Positions 34,176-41,867 of a stretch of 64,000 nt of DNA are shown one piece after another. The translations under genes and the position numbers were made by a program. The notes beneath the pieces were generated by a model. It saw only the letters and a program-made list of their open reading frames with translations. It did not search any database and was not told the DNA's origin. The stretch comes from Pseudomonas viridiflava (GTDB lineage: Bacteria; Pseudomonadota; Gammaproteobacteria; Pseudomonadales; Pseudomonadaceae). The DNA lies in assembly GCF_900591205.1 (NCBI RefSeq), contig NZ_UUPU01000109.1:62001-126000 (forward strand). The letters are read 5' to 3'. The stretch's first letter is position 1, and each line of letters opens with the position of its first letter.

Positions 34176-35069
34176 TCAGCGAGTGTGTAACGCCTCCCCA
34201 ATGACGCTGAGAAAAGCATCCACCAGAACGCTGCGCCTTTGAGTCGAGGTCAGCACCAACAACCGCGCGCATGCATCCACCTCTGCCAATGGCCGATAGG
34301 TAACACCTTTATTCACCAGGCTTTGAGTACACGCAGGCACCAGCGCCACCCCTTGCCCGGCCGCCACCAGTGCGATGATCGAGGTGATCTGCCGCCCGCT
34401 CGGCCCGGCGCGCAGGGGCACGCCGTGGTGGCGGTAAAGCTGCTCGATAGACTGGTTCAACCCCGAACCGTAGTCGGCTGGAAACAGGATCAGCGGATAT
34501 GCGCCGAGCTGCGCCAGGTTGACCTCAGCCTGGCGCGCCAACGGGCTGTCACTGGACACCGCCGCGACTAACCGCTCCTGACCCAACGAGACTGTCTGCA
34601 CCTCGTCGTTTTGCGGCAACAGCCGGCTCAGGCCGATATCCAGCCGACCATCGGCTACCTGCGCGCCGAGGCTGCCGGAGGCGCATTCCACCAGCGTCAA
34701 CTGCACATCGGGGAAACGCTGGGCAAAGGCTCGGATTGCCTGGCTGAACAGATCGGAGAGGGCAATCGAACTGACGTACCCCAAGGCCAACTGCCCGGCC
34801 GTACCTGCCGCTAACTTGCCGGCGATCACCTGAGCCAGCTCCACCTGTTCCAGCACGCCACGGGCATAGGGCAAAAACGCTCGGCCCTGGGCGGTGAGGG
34901 CCACAGCGCGGCTGGTACGGTCGAACAGCTTGAAACCCAGCTCGGCCTCCAGCGCTGAAATTTGCCGGGTCAACGGTGGCTGAGCCAGGTGCAGGCGCAG
35001 GGCGGCGCGGCCGAAGTGCAGTTCTTCGGCGACGGTCAGAAAGTAACGCAGCTTGCGTAGGTCGAGCAT
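34176..35069 (-). CDS. LysR-family transcriptional regulator
   Basis: Product of 297 residues. Helix-turn-helix at about 18-40 (LHFGRAALRLHLAQPPLTRQISALEAELGFKLF); the CbbR/BenM-like effector domain follows. It is divergent from an MFS gene pair, with the shared 108-bp gap the likely control site. Effector unknown. Confidence 0.87.
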   Translation of the reverse strand: MLDLRKLRYFLTVAEELHFGRAALRLHLAQPPLTRQISALEAELGFKLFDRTSRAVALTAQGRAFLPYARGVLEQVELAQVIAGKLAAGTAGQLALGYVSSIALSDLFSQAIRAFAQRFPDVQLTLVECASGSLGAQVADGRLDIGLSRLLPQNDEVQTVSLGQERLVAAVSSDSPLARQAEVNLAQLGAYPLILFPADYGSGLNQSIEQLYRHHGVPLRAGPSGRQITSIIALVAAGQGVALVPACTQSLVNKGVTYRPLAEVDACARLLVLTSTQRRSVLVDAFLSVIGEALHTR

Positions 35070-35177
35070 CCTGATCCTTGGGTATTGATCGGTCGGAAAT
35101 CGGTATTGGTCACGATCATGCCGCTCATTCTATAAAGGCGTAACAAAATAAAACGCAAAATAAAAACGAGAGGTTTC

Positions 35178-36341
35178 ATGAAACCGCGCCTGCATTGTGC
35201 CCGCCTTGCCCTGTTCCTGTGTGGCTGCGCGGCGTTTCTCAACCTCTATGCGACCCAAAGCATCCTCCAGACTTTCGCCGCGCATTTTCATATCAGCGCC
35301 AAGGCGGCGGGTTGGAGTATCACGGTCACCACCCTGGCCGTGGCCATCACCGCGCCCTTCGTCAGCCGCCTGACCGGACGCTTTGATCAACGCGCAGTGA
35401 TCGCCAGCGCCGCACTACTGCTGGCGGTGCCGGCGCTGATGACGGCCTATGCCGACAGCTTCGCCGAGGTGCTGGTGTGGCGCTTTGTCGAGGGCATGCT
35501 GATTCCGGTGGTGTTCGCCACCAGCGTGGCCTATATCGGCGACCGCTGGAGCGGTGGCTCCGTCACCGAAGTCACCAGCCTGTATGTCGCCGGGACTGTG
35601 CTGGGCGGCTTCGCTGGGCGTTTTGTTACCGGCGTGATGACTGAGTACGTGGGCTGGCGCGAAGCCTTTGAGCTGCTGGCGGTGTTGGGTGTGATGGTCG
35701 GCGGGTTTATTCAGTTTCTATTGCCCGCCAACCGGCCGCGAGCGGTGCAGGTTAAAGCGCCTTCATCGGGCATCTTTCGCACGCCTTTGTTGGCTGCGTA
35801 TGCCGTAGGTTTTTGCGTGCTGTTTTCCCAAGTCGCGGCGTTTACCTACGTGGGCTTGTACCTCGGCCTACCGCCTTTCAACCTCGGGCCTGCAGCCTTG
35901 GGCACGCTTTACATGGTGTTCCTGTTGGCCCTGATCGTGATCCCCATCGCGGGCCGACTCAGCAAAGCCCGGCCCCACGCCGAGTTGTTGAGTGTCGCCG
36001 CCGTGCTCGGTGTGAGCGGCTCGGCCCTGACCCTGGTGCCGTCCTTGTGGTGCATCGTGGCGGGCCTGGCGCTGAGTTCCACCGGCGTGTTCCTCGCCCA
36101 GGCCGCCGCCAATGCCTTCACCACCGCCACTGCTGGCGATAACAAAGCGGGCGCCGTGGGCGTTTACCTCACCTGTTACTACTTGGGCGGCAGTTGCGGG
36201 GCCATCGTCCCGGCGCTGATCTGGGAGCGCTGGGGCTGGGCCGGGTGTGTGGTGCTGATCATCGGTTTCCAACTGCTGACCCTGCTGATCGCCTTGACCG
36301 GCTGGAAGGCGCCTAAACCCGAGCTGATTCCTACGCCATGA
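35178..36341 (+). CDS. MFS transporter, YnfM-like exporter
   Basis: Product of 387 residues with 12 hydrophobic segments. FLNLYATQSILQTFAAHFHI and AGWSITVTTLAVAITAPFVS match the arabinose/YnfM-type MFS exporters. It is divergent from the LysR gene and overlaps the next MFS gene by four bases (ATGA), so the two pumps are co-expressed. Substrate unknown. Confidence 0.87.
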   Translation: MKPRLHCARLALFLCGCAAFLNLYATQSILQTFAAHFHISAKAAGWSITVTTLAVAITAPFVSRLTGRFDQRAVIASAALLLAVPALMTAYADSFAEVLVWRFVEGMLIPVVFATSVAYIGDRWSGGSVTEVTSLYVAGTVLGGFAGRFVTGVMTEYVGWREAFELLAVLGVMVGGFIQFLLPANRPRAVQVKAPSSGIFRTPLLAAYAVGFCVLFSQVAAFTYVGLYLGLPPFNLGPAALGTLYMVFLLALIVIPIAGRLSKARPHAELLSVAAVLGVSGSALTLVPSLWCIVAGLALSSTGVFLAQAAANAFTTATAGDNKAGAVGVYLTCYYLGGSCGAIVPALIWERWGWAGCVVLIIGFQLLTLLIALTGWKAPKPELIPTP

Positions 36342-37531
36342 ACGACACCGTCGCTGTGCCCGCGTCCGAAACTCCTACCCGCCGTCGCGCCCTGTTCGCT
36401 GGGTGCAGCGCCCATGCTGTGCACGATGGCCTCACCGATGTGATCTATGTTTTGCTGCCTGTCTGGCAGGCTCAGTTCGCCTTGTCCTACGCCCAGATCG
36501 GTCTTTTACGCGGCGCCTATTCCGGGATGATGGCCGTGTTCCAACTGCTGGCCAGCCGCGCCGCCAAGCGCTGGGGGCGCCTGCCGATGCTGGTGGGCGG
36601 CACCGCACTGGCCGGTATTGCCTATCTGTTGGTGGGGCAAGCGACCGGGCTGAGCCTGTTGCTGGTGGCGCTGTTGCTCGGTGGCCTGGGCGCCAGCACC
36701 CAACACCCGCTGGCCTCCTCGATGATCACCGATGCCTATGAGGGCGGTGGCGGTATAAAGCAGGCGCTGTCCCAGTACAACTTCTCCGGCGACATTGGTA
36801 AAACCCTGATCCCAGGGCTGGTCGGGCTGTTGCTCACGGTGATCAGTTGGCGGGCCAGCGCCACGCTGCTGGGGCTGCTCGGCCTGGCGGCGGCGGGGCT
36901 GCTGTGGTGGCTTATTCCTACCCAGTCATCCGAATCCATCGTCACCAAAAAAGCCAAACGCCTTACCGGAGCCGGCTCCGCCACGGGGCTGCGTGCGCTG
37001 ATCCTCACCGGCACGCTCGACAGCGCCGTGCGTATGGGTTTTCTGACCTTCCTGCCCTTCCTGCTGCAAGCCAAAGGGGCCGGCACTGCTGGCATCGGCC
37101 TGGCCCTGACCCTGTTGTTTATCGGCGGCGCGTTCGGCAAGTTGCTCTGCGGCTACCTGGGTGCACATATCGGCATGATGAAGACGGTATGGATCACCGA
37201 AACCAGCACCGCATTGCTGATCGTCGCCGCGGTGTACCTGCCGCTGACCGGGTTGATGGTGATGCTGCCGGTATTGGGGTTGGCGCTGAACGGCACGTCT
37301 TCGGTGCTGTATGGCGCCGTGCCGGACCTGGCCGGCGCGGGCAAGCGGGAGCAGGCGTTTGCGCTGTTCTACACCGGCACGATTGGAGGTGGGGCGCTGG
37401 CGCCGGTGGTGTTTGGTGGGGTGGGGGACGCGCTGGGCGTGCCGATGGCGGTGATGGTGCTGGCGGGGATGTTGTGTGTGACGTTGCCGTTGGCGTGGGT
37501 GGTGGAGCGGGGGGTGGAGATGGAAGATTGA
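36338..37531 (+). CDS. MFS transporter, fosmidomycin-resistance (Fsr)-like
   Basis: Product of 397 residues with 12 hydrophobic segments. GCSAHAVHDGLTDVIYVLLPVW is typical of the Fsr/YfkF group; GGLGASTQHPLASSMI follows in the place of their conserved cytoplasmic segment. The gene overlaps the preceding MFS gene. Two coupled pumps may handle the same compound; this is inference. Confidence 0.85.
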   Translation: MNDTVAVPASETPTRRRALFAGCSAHAVHDGLTDVIYVLLPVWQAQFALSYAQIGLLRGAYSGMMAVFQLLASRAAKRWGRLPMLVGGTALAGIAYLLVGQATGLSLLLVALLLGGLGASTQHPLASSMITDAYEGGGGIKQALSQYNFSGDIGKTLIPGLVGLLLTVISWRASATLLGLLGLAAAGLLWWLIPTQSSESIVTKKAKRLTGAGSATGLRALILTGTLDSAVRMGFLTFLPFLLQAKGAGTAGIGLALTLLFIGGAFGKLLCGYLGAHIGMMKTVWITETSTALLIVAAVYLPLTGLMVMLPVLGLALNGTSSVLYGAVPDLAGAGKREQAFALFYTGTIGGGALAPVVFGGVGDALGVPMAVMVLAGMLCVTLPLAWVVERGVEMED

Positions 37532-37718
37532 TTGCGTCTTTTCGGAGGGAAACTCAGTTACGTCCTACGTCATGACATTGGCTGTCTGGTTGTAGAGTTT
37601 GCGCTTCATAAAACTCGGCGCATTTTTGTAGGCCTATCAATGCATGACGGATGGCTGTTGCGTGATAGGAAAGGATCGGAATAATCTACTTATGCGCCAA
37701 TGACGTATAGGCGTGAGC

Positions 37719-38033
37719 ATGCTATTTATCGAGTCGCTCGCTTTTACAGAGGATTTGGCAGCGCTTTTGAGCGACGAAAGTTACAGTGAATTTCAAGGTT
37801 TTCTGGCGGAAAATCCCACTGCAGGTGATGTTATTCAAGGGACCAACGGTCTGAGAAAAATCCGTTGGGCTGCGCAGGGTAAAGGAAAAAGTGGAGGTGT
37901 CAGAGTGATCTATTACCATCTCTGCAGGGCCTTTGAAATTAGATTGATCCTGATCTATCGAAAGGGCATCAAGGATGATCTTTCGTCAGCGGAAAAGAGA
38001 ATCCTGAGTGAGATAAACGTAAGGTGGGAGTGA
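37719..38033 (+). CDS. RelE/HigB-type toxin of a toxin-antitoxin pair
   Basis: Product of 104 residues resembling RelE-like ribosome-dependent RNases: FIESLAFTEDLAALLSDESY, GTNGLRKIRWAAQGKGKSGG and VRVIYYHLCRAFEIRLILIY. A GTG start two codons earlier is also possible. The stop codon overlaps the antitoxin ATG (TGATG). Order toxin-antitoxin matches HigBA/NadS-type modules. Confidence 0.85.
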   Translation: MLFIESLAFTEDLAALLSDESYSEFQGFLAENPTAGDVIQGTNGLRKIRWAAQGKGKSGGVRVIYYHLCRAFEIRLILIYRKGIKDDLSSAEKRILSEINVRWE

Positions 38034-38326
38034 TGGAGAAAAAACTGTTCAATCGTCTGGTCGAAAGCATGACCCAGATGGATGAGATCGTCCGCGGTGA
38101 AAGTCCCCCATCCCGCGAATTTTTTGTGGATGCCTTGAAGGTTAAGGAGATTCGACAAGGGACTGGACTTTCGCAGGCACGTTTTGCCAAGGCAATTGAT
38201 GTGCCTGTGGGAACGCTCCAAAACTGGGAGCAAGGGCGACGTGAGCCGGAGGGGCCGGCAAGGGCGTTATTGCGTGCCCTTTACAATGACCCTGATCACG
38301 TATTGGCGGCCTTGGAACATAGGTAA
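38033..38326 (+). CDS. XRE-family antitoxin (NadS/HigA type)
   Basis: Product of 97 residues. The C-terminal helix-turn-helix is clear (LSQARFAKAIDVPVGTLQNW, about 49-68), ending EQGRREPEGPARALL as in NadS/HigA antitoxins. ATG at 38033 overlaps the toxin stop; AAGGTGGGAG is its ribosome site. It binds and inactivates the toxin and represses the pair's promoter. Confidence 0.9.
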   Translation: MEKKLFNRLVESMTQMDEIVRGESPPSREFFVDALKVKEIRQGTGLSQARFAKAIDVPVGTLQNWEQGRREPEGPARALLRALYNDPDHVLAALEHR

Positions 38327-38356
38327 TTGCCTGAGAGGGAATATTTCAGTCAGATG

Positions 38357-38381
38357 AAAACCGGCTACTTGCCGGTTTTTT
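38357..38381 (+). terminator. Intrinsic terminator after the toxin-antitoxin pair
   Basis: AAAACCGGC-TACTT-GCCGGTTTTTT forms a stem followed by a U run, 30 bases past the antitoxin stop. Confidence 0.9.
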
Positions 38382-38402
38382 GTATGATCTGTCAGTAGCG
38401 CC

Positions 38403-38708
38403 TTAAAGCGTCGACGTCAGCGAAAATGGAATGCGCAATGCACCGATGGGCCCTTCACGCACGCCGCACATTTCATCGTGGACGCAGTGCTGCACCAGCA
38501 CGCACGGAAACGGCGGCACCCGCTGCAACAGGTCGCGCAGATGGGTGGTGGAGCCGATACGCAACGGCTTTCCATCATCATTCATCAGGGTCGTTTGGGT
38601 GTGACCAAGGCTGATGCGTGCCAGGTAGAAGCCGCCCTCGAGCGATAACAACTCCAGTTCATGTACCTCGCCTTTCCCGGCCAGTTCAGTCAGCTTTTGC
38701 AGATTCAT
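38403..38708 (-). CDS. DUF6482-family protein
   Basis: Product of 101 residues, no signal or membrane segment. MNLQKLTELAGKGEVHELEL, then LARISLGHTQTTLMNDDGKPLRI and HLRDLLQRVPPFPCVLVQHC, match the pseudomonad DUF6482 family. It contains three cysteines. Function unknown. It lies 23 bp after the DUF3833 gene and may be co-transcribed. Confidence 0.8.
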   Translation of the reverse strand: MNLQKLTELAGKGEVHELELLSLEGGFYLARISLGHTQTTLMNDDGKPLRIGSTTHLRDLLQRVPPFPCVLVQHCVHDEMCGVREGPIGALRIPFSLTSTL

Positions 38709-38731
38709 GACTTGCCCTCACTTTGGCATGT

Positions 38732-39256
38732 TCATTGGCGACGAAAGAACAACGTGACCTGGCCCCATTCAACGCCGAATTTGGACATGCTTGAACGATT
38801 GATCAGCGTGTCCTCATCCATCAAGTACATCCAGTCGTCAAAGCTGACCTCGTACACGGCGCCATCCACCGGGAGGTTGAGCCGGTAGCGCCAACGCAGC
38901 GCGTTACCCGCTACTTCGCCGATCGCCTCGCCGACCACATCACCCGCTCGCCCGCGCCAGCGTCCAGGGCCATCCGGGGTCAGTGTCCAGACCCTTTGCT
39001 GGCGCGTGCCATCGCTGTAGAGGAATCGCTCGTCGAGAATCAACGCGTTGCCTTCGCGCCGGCTCGCGATATCGACCTCAAAACGCTTGGCGACTTCACC
39101 CGAACGTTTCTGGAAGATGCCCCAGGCTTTTACGGGCTTGCTGAAGAAGCGCTCCAGGTCCAACTGCGGTTGCTGGTCGGCGTAGTGGTCGACTCCCACG
39201 TTGCCGCAACTGCTCAAACTCAACACCAGCAACAATGAAATCAATAGACGCGTCAT
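38732..39256 (-). CDS. DUF3833-family lipoprotein
   Basis: Product of 174 residues. Signal peptide with lipobox (LSLSSCG), then YADQQPQLDLERFFSKPVKA and GIFQKRSGEVAKRFEVDIA, which mark DUF3833. In many pseudomonads such genes sit in a light- or membrane-stress gene set with photolyase and cyclopropane fatty acid synthase genes; none are here. The promoter region has two TGTACA palindromes. A structural role in the outer membrane is possible. Confidence 0.87.
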   Translation of the reverse strand: MTRLLISLLLVLSLSSCGNVGVDHYADQQPQLDLERFFSKPVKAWGIFQKRSGEVAKRFEVDIASRREGNALILDERFLYSDGTRQQRVWTLTPDGPGRWRGRAGDVVGEAIGEVAGNALRWRYRLNLPVDGAVYEVSFDDWMYLMDEDTLINRSSMSKFGVEWGQVTLFFRRQ

Positions 39257-39309
39257 TGCCCGGCTCCCTGATCGTGCGCGGCGCGGTGCCGTCGCTCAGC
39301 ACTGATACT

Positions 39310-39333
39310 TGTACAGAAATATTGTTTTGTACA
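39310..39333. promoter_or_regulatory. Two TGTACA palindromes upstream of the DUF3833 gene
   Basis: TTGTACAG occurs twice, with TGTACA cores at 39310-39315 and 39328-39333, 18 bp apart. Their position about 55-75 bp upstream of the start suggests a transcription-factor site. MerR-type LitR regulators bind similar sites near related genes; that link is inferred. Confidence 0.45.
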
Positions 39334-39376
39334 GGTTTTCGCGAGATAAATGACGGAGACCTCAAATCCCGCCCAT

Positions 39377-39407
39377 AAAAAAACCGGTCACCAAGGACCG
39401 GTTTTTT
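39377..39407. terminator. Bidirectional intrinsic terminator
   Basis: AAAAAACCGGTC-ACCAAG-GACCGGTTTTTT ends in a U run in either direction. It lies between the tRNA-Gly gene and the DUF3833 promoter and probably terminates the tRNA transcript. Confidence 0.9.
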
Positions 39408-39452
39408 ATGCATCCCCCGCCGAAAAATCCTGACGCGAGACCACTATTTGAG

Positions 39453-39526
39453 TGGAGCGGGTAGAGGGAATCGAACCCTCAACTAAAGCTTGGGAAGCTT
39501 TCGTTTTGCCACTAAACTATACCCGC
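39453..39526 (-). tRNA. tRNA-Gly(CCC)
   Basis: The minus strand gives a 74-base cloverleaf: acceptor arm GCGGGTA with its partner, D-arm GTTTAGTGGCAAAAC, anticodon arm AAAGC-TTCCCAA-GCTTT with anticodon CCC, T-arm AGGGTTCGATTCCCT, and encoded CCA. It reads GGG codons. The terminator at 39377 follows. Confidence 0.95.
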
Positions 39527-39641
39527 TCAGAGCGGCTGACTTTGTACCAGATGTTCGCCTGGATTTGAAGTTTTTCTTTGAAAAATGTGTGGGTTGCGTT
39601 CATCAAGCCACCGGTGAACGGGCACAACGCTCGCGCAAGCT

Positions 39642-39732
39642 TGTGTGGGAGCTGGCTTGCCTGCGATAGCCTCACCTGAGTGTGTCGCCACACCGAGGTG
39701 CCTGCATCGCGGGCAAGCCCGGCTCCCACACA
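39642..39732. repeat. REPIN-type inverted pair, GTGGGAGCTGGCTTG/CGGGCTTG mixed arms
   Basis: TGTGGGAGCTGGCTTGCCTG and GCGGGCAAGCCCGGCTCCCA are inverted arms from two slightly different subtypes. It lies between the tRNA and the end of phaG, about 115 bases downstream of the tRNA in its reverse direction. Confidence 0.83.
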
Positions 39733-39742
39733 AGCGGTTACT

Positions 39743-40627
39743 TCAAATCGCAAAGGCATGCTGCGTCTGACCCTGGTGATAGCGCAATCGGCTCACCTGC
39801 CGCTCAGGTTTCAAAAATCCCACCACCGCCTCCTTGCTATCACGGCACGCCGCCTTGTGCTCCATATCCAGGAAATGCCCGGTTGCCTGGATGGTGCTGA
39901 AACTGCTGTTCGGTACGTATTGCCCGAACTGCCTGGCGTCCTGGGCGCTGGTGTATTCGTCCCATTCACCATTTAAAAACAGCACCGGCACGTCGATCTG
40001 CCGCGCCGCCTTGAGGTAGCACAGCCGATCGCTGTGCAGCACCTGGCTGATGTGAAAGTGCATCTGCCCGTATTCGTGCTCGGCCAGGCTGCTCACGTGC
40101 TTGTAGTTGAAGCGCTTGAACAGCGACGGCAGGTGTTTGCCGATGGTGCTGTTGACCAGGTGCCCGACGCTGTGGCGGTCGAGGCTGCCGAGGTAGTCGA
40201 CGCCGCGCTCGAGGTAGTCGCGCATGGGCGTGTTGATCACCGGGGAGAATGAGCTGATCACCGCCTTTTCCACGCGCCGGGGGCGGTGGGCGAGGGCGAC
40301 CAGCGCAGCGGCGCCGCCCCAGGAAAACGACAGTACGTGTTCGGCGGCGAAGTGGTCGATGAGTTCCAGGAGGATCTGGCCTTCAACTTCCTTCGTCAGC
40401 ATTTGCTCATGGCGGTTATGGATTTTGGAGCGACCGGCGTAGGGCTGGTCGTACAAAACCACGTTGAATTGCGGGTACAGGCTTTTCACGGTTTGGGCGA
40501 AGGATGCCGTGGTGGCCATGGAGCCGTTGACCAGGATGATGGTCTTTTCAGCAGCGTCCGCGCGATAGAACTCCGTGTAAACCCGATACTGACCCTGTAT
40601 ATCCAACACAGCGATTTCTGGCCTCAT
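39743..40627 (-). CDS. phaG: PhaG-type (R)-3-hydroxyacyl-ACP thioesterase/transacylase
   Basis: Product of 294 residues. The start MRPEIAVLDIQGQYRVYTEF and the FLKPERQVSRLRYHQGQTQH end match Pseudomonas PhaG closely; RhlA is a more distant relative. PhaG releases 3-hydroxydecanoate from fatty-acid synthesis for medium-chain polyhydroxyalkanoate made from sugars. The alpha/beta-hydrolase nucleophile is S102 (SFSWGG); the catalytic His lies in ATGHFLDME. ATG at 40627 follows AGGAGTCTTACGAC. Monocistronic. Confidence 0.92.
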   Translation of the reverse strand: MRPEIAVLDIQGQYRVYTEFYRADAAEKTIILVNGSMATTASFAQTVKSLYPQFNVVLYDQPYAGRSKIHNRHEQMLTKEVEGQILLELIDHFAAEHVLSFSWGGAAALVALAHRPRRVEKAVISSFSPVINTPMRDYLERGVDYLGSLDRHSVGHLVNSTIGKHLPSLFKRFNYKHVSSLAEHEYGQMHFHISQVLHSDRLCYLKAARQIDVPVLFLNGEWDEYTSAQDARQFGQYVPNSSFSTIQATGHFLDMEHKAACRDSKEAVVGFLKPERQVSRLRYHQGQTQHAFAI

Positions 40628-40931
40628 GTCGTAAGACTCCTGGCAAGCGGGTAGGGCGCGCAGATCACTCTGCACGAGCTTTATGACAGGTAGGCATACG
40701 CCTGAAAGATGAGGGCCCATGTCGGTCCGATGACGGCTGGCCGACGGGTATTGTTATGGCGGGCTGGTTGCCTGGGAGGCCCGTGAATCAAGCGCGGGCG
40801 GGGCAAGGTGTTTCTTGGAGGTTATAGGCGACTCGCCAGTCATAATTTGGCTGGCATTCTGATTCAAGCAGCAGAGTCGAGATGTCGCAAGTCACAAAAA
40901 AAGGTTTTTGCCATCACCGGCCGAACGGTCG
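40628..40931. other. Upstream region of phaG without a gene
   Basis: 304 bases between phaG and the end of rsuA. It must hold the phaG promoter. GGCGACTCGCC (40827-40837) is a short palindrome that could be a regulator site. I see no gene, REP element or clear terminator. Confidence 0.6.
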
Positions 40932-41624
40932 TCAGACCTGTCGGATTTCACTGTCAGTCAATGCCCGGTACTCGCCCGGCGCAAGGGCTGGATCCAGCGC
41001 CAATGGTCCCATCCGCTCACGATGCAAGCCGATTACCTTGTTGTTGAAGTGCCCGAACATACGCTTCACCTGGTGATAGCGGCCTTCGATGATGCCCAGG
41101 CGCGCCGTCCTCGGCCCGAGCAACTCCAGTTCGGCGGGCTGGGTGGTGAGGTCTTCAAACGCAAAATACAGGCCCGCCGCAAAGGTGCTGGCGTATTCGG
41201 GGCTTATGACCTGCTCGGTTTCTACAAGGTACACCTTGGGCAATTTGGTCTGCGGTTGCGTCAGGCGCCGCGACCACTGGCCATCGTTGGTGATCAGCAT
41301 CAGCCCGGTGGTGTTGAAATCCAGGCGGCCGGCGATATGCAGTTCGTCCGTGTCCGGCTCATCCAGTAAATCCAGAACGGTCGGATGCTGTGGGTCCGAC
41401 GTGGCACTTACGCAACCCTGGGGTTTGTGCAGCATGAAATACCGCGCCGGTTTGCCCGCCTGCAGCACGTCATCGTCCACGCAGACGTGGCTGAATTCGC
41501 GCACTTCATGGTGTGGATCGCTGACCGTCATGCCGTCCACGCTGACCCGCCGTTCAACCAGTAGCCGCCGCACTTGCTGACGATTGAACCGCGGCAAATT
41601 GCTGAGGAAACGATCAACGCGCAT
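40932..41624 (-). CDS. rsuA: 16S rRNA pseudouridine-516 synthase
   Basis: Product of 230 residues: S4-like RNA-binding domain at the N-terminus (MRVDRFLSNLPRFNRQQVRR) and the RsuA catalytic domain with Asp102 in GRLDFNTTGL, then KVYLVET and EGRYHQVKRMF. It converts U516 of 16S rRNA to pseudouridine. ATG at 41624 overlaps the end of the CWC gene by 11 bases. Confidence 0.93.
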   Translation of the reverse strand: MRVDRFLSNLPRFNRQQVRRLLVERRVSVDGMTVSDPHHEVREFSHVCVDDDVLQAGKPARYFMLHKPQGCVSATSDPQHPTVLDLLDEPDTDELHIAGRLDFNTTGLMLITNDGQWSRRLTQPQTKLPKVYLVETEQVISPEYASTFAAGLYFAFEDLTTQPAELELLGPRTARLGIIEGRYHQVKRMFGHFNNKVIGLHRERMGPLALDPALAPGEYRALTDSEIRQV

Positions 41625-41820
41625 TGCGAACCTGCTCATCGACCTGGGCGCAGCGCGGGCACAGGCACGCCTTGTTGCGCAACTCATCGGGCAGCGCTTC
41701 AAGCACCGCCGGGTCGATGGCGACGCTGTAGCACCAGCAGGGCTGATCGGCCGTGCGCGGGTCGGCCAGGCTGCAATCGTTGCGGGCACCGCAGGCAGGG
41801 CAAAGGGCAGGTGTGGTCAT
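41614..41820 (-). CDS. Small cysteine-rich CWC-family protein
   Basis: Product of 68 residues with seven Cys: CPACGARNDC, PCWCYSV and CLCPRC. The CWCYS core defines the cysteine-rich CWC family, probably a zinc-binding fold. It overlaps rsuA in the same direction, suggesting joint expression. Function unknown. Confidence 0.85.
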   Translation of the reverse strand: MTTPALCPACGARNDCSLADPRTADQPCWCYSVAIDPAVLEALPDELRNKACLCPRCAQVDEQVRNAR

Positions 41821-41867
41821 GAGTGGTTATGCAGGGTCCCGGAAGTCCCTGCACGATACAGCGCCGG

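Noticed and set aside
39453..39526. tRNA-Gly as an integrated-element attachment site
   Set aside because: No integrase, no direct repeat of the tRNA 3' end and no foreign-looking DNA beside it.
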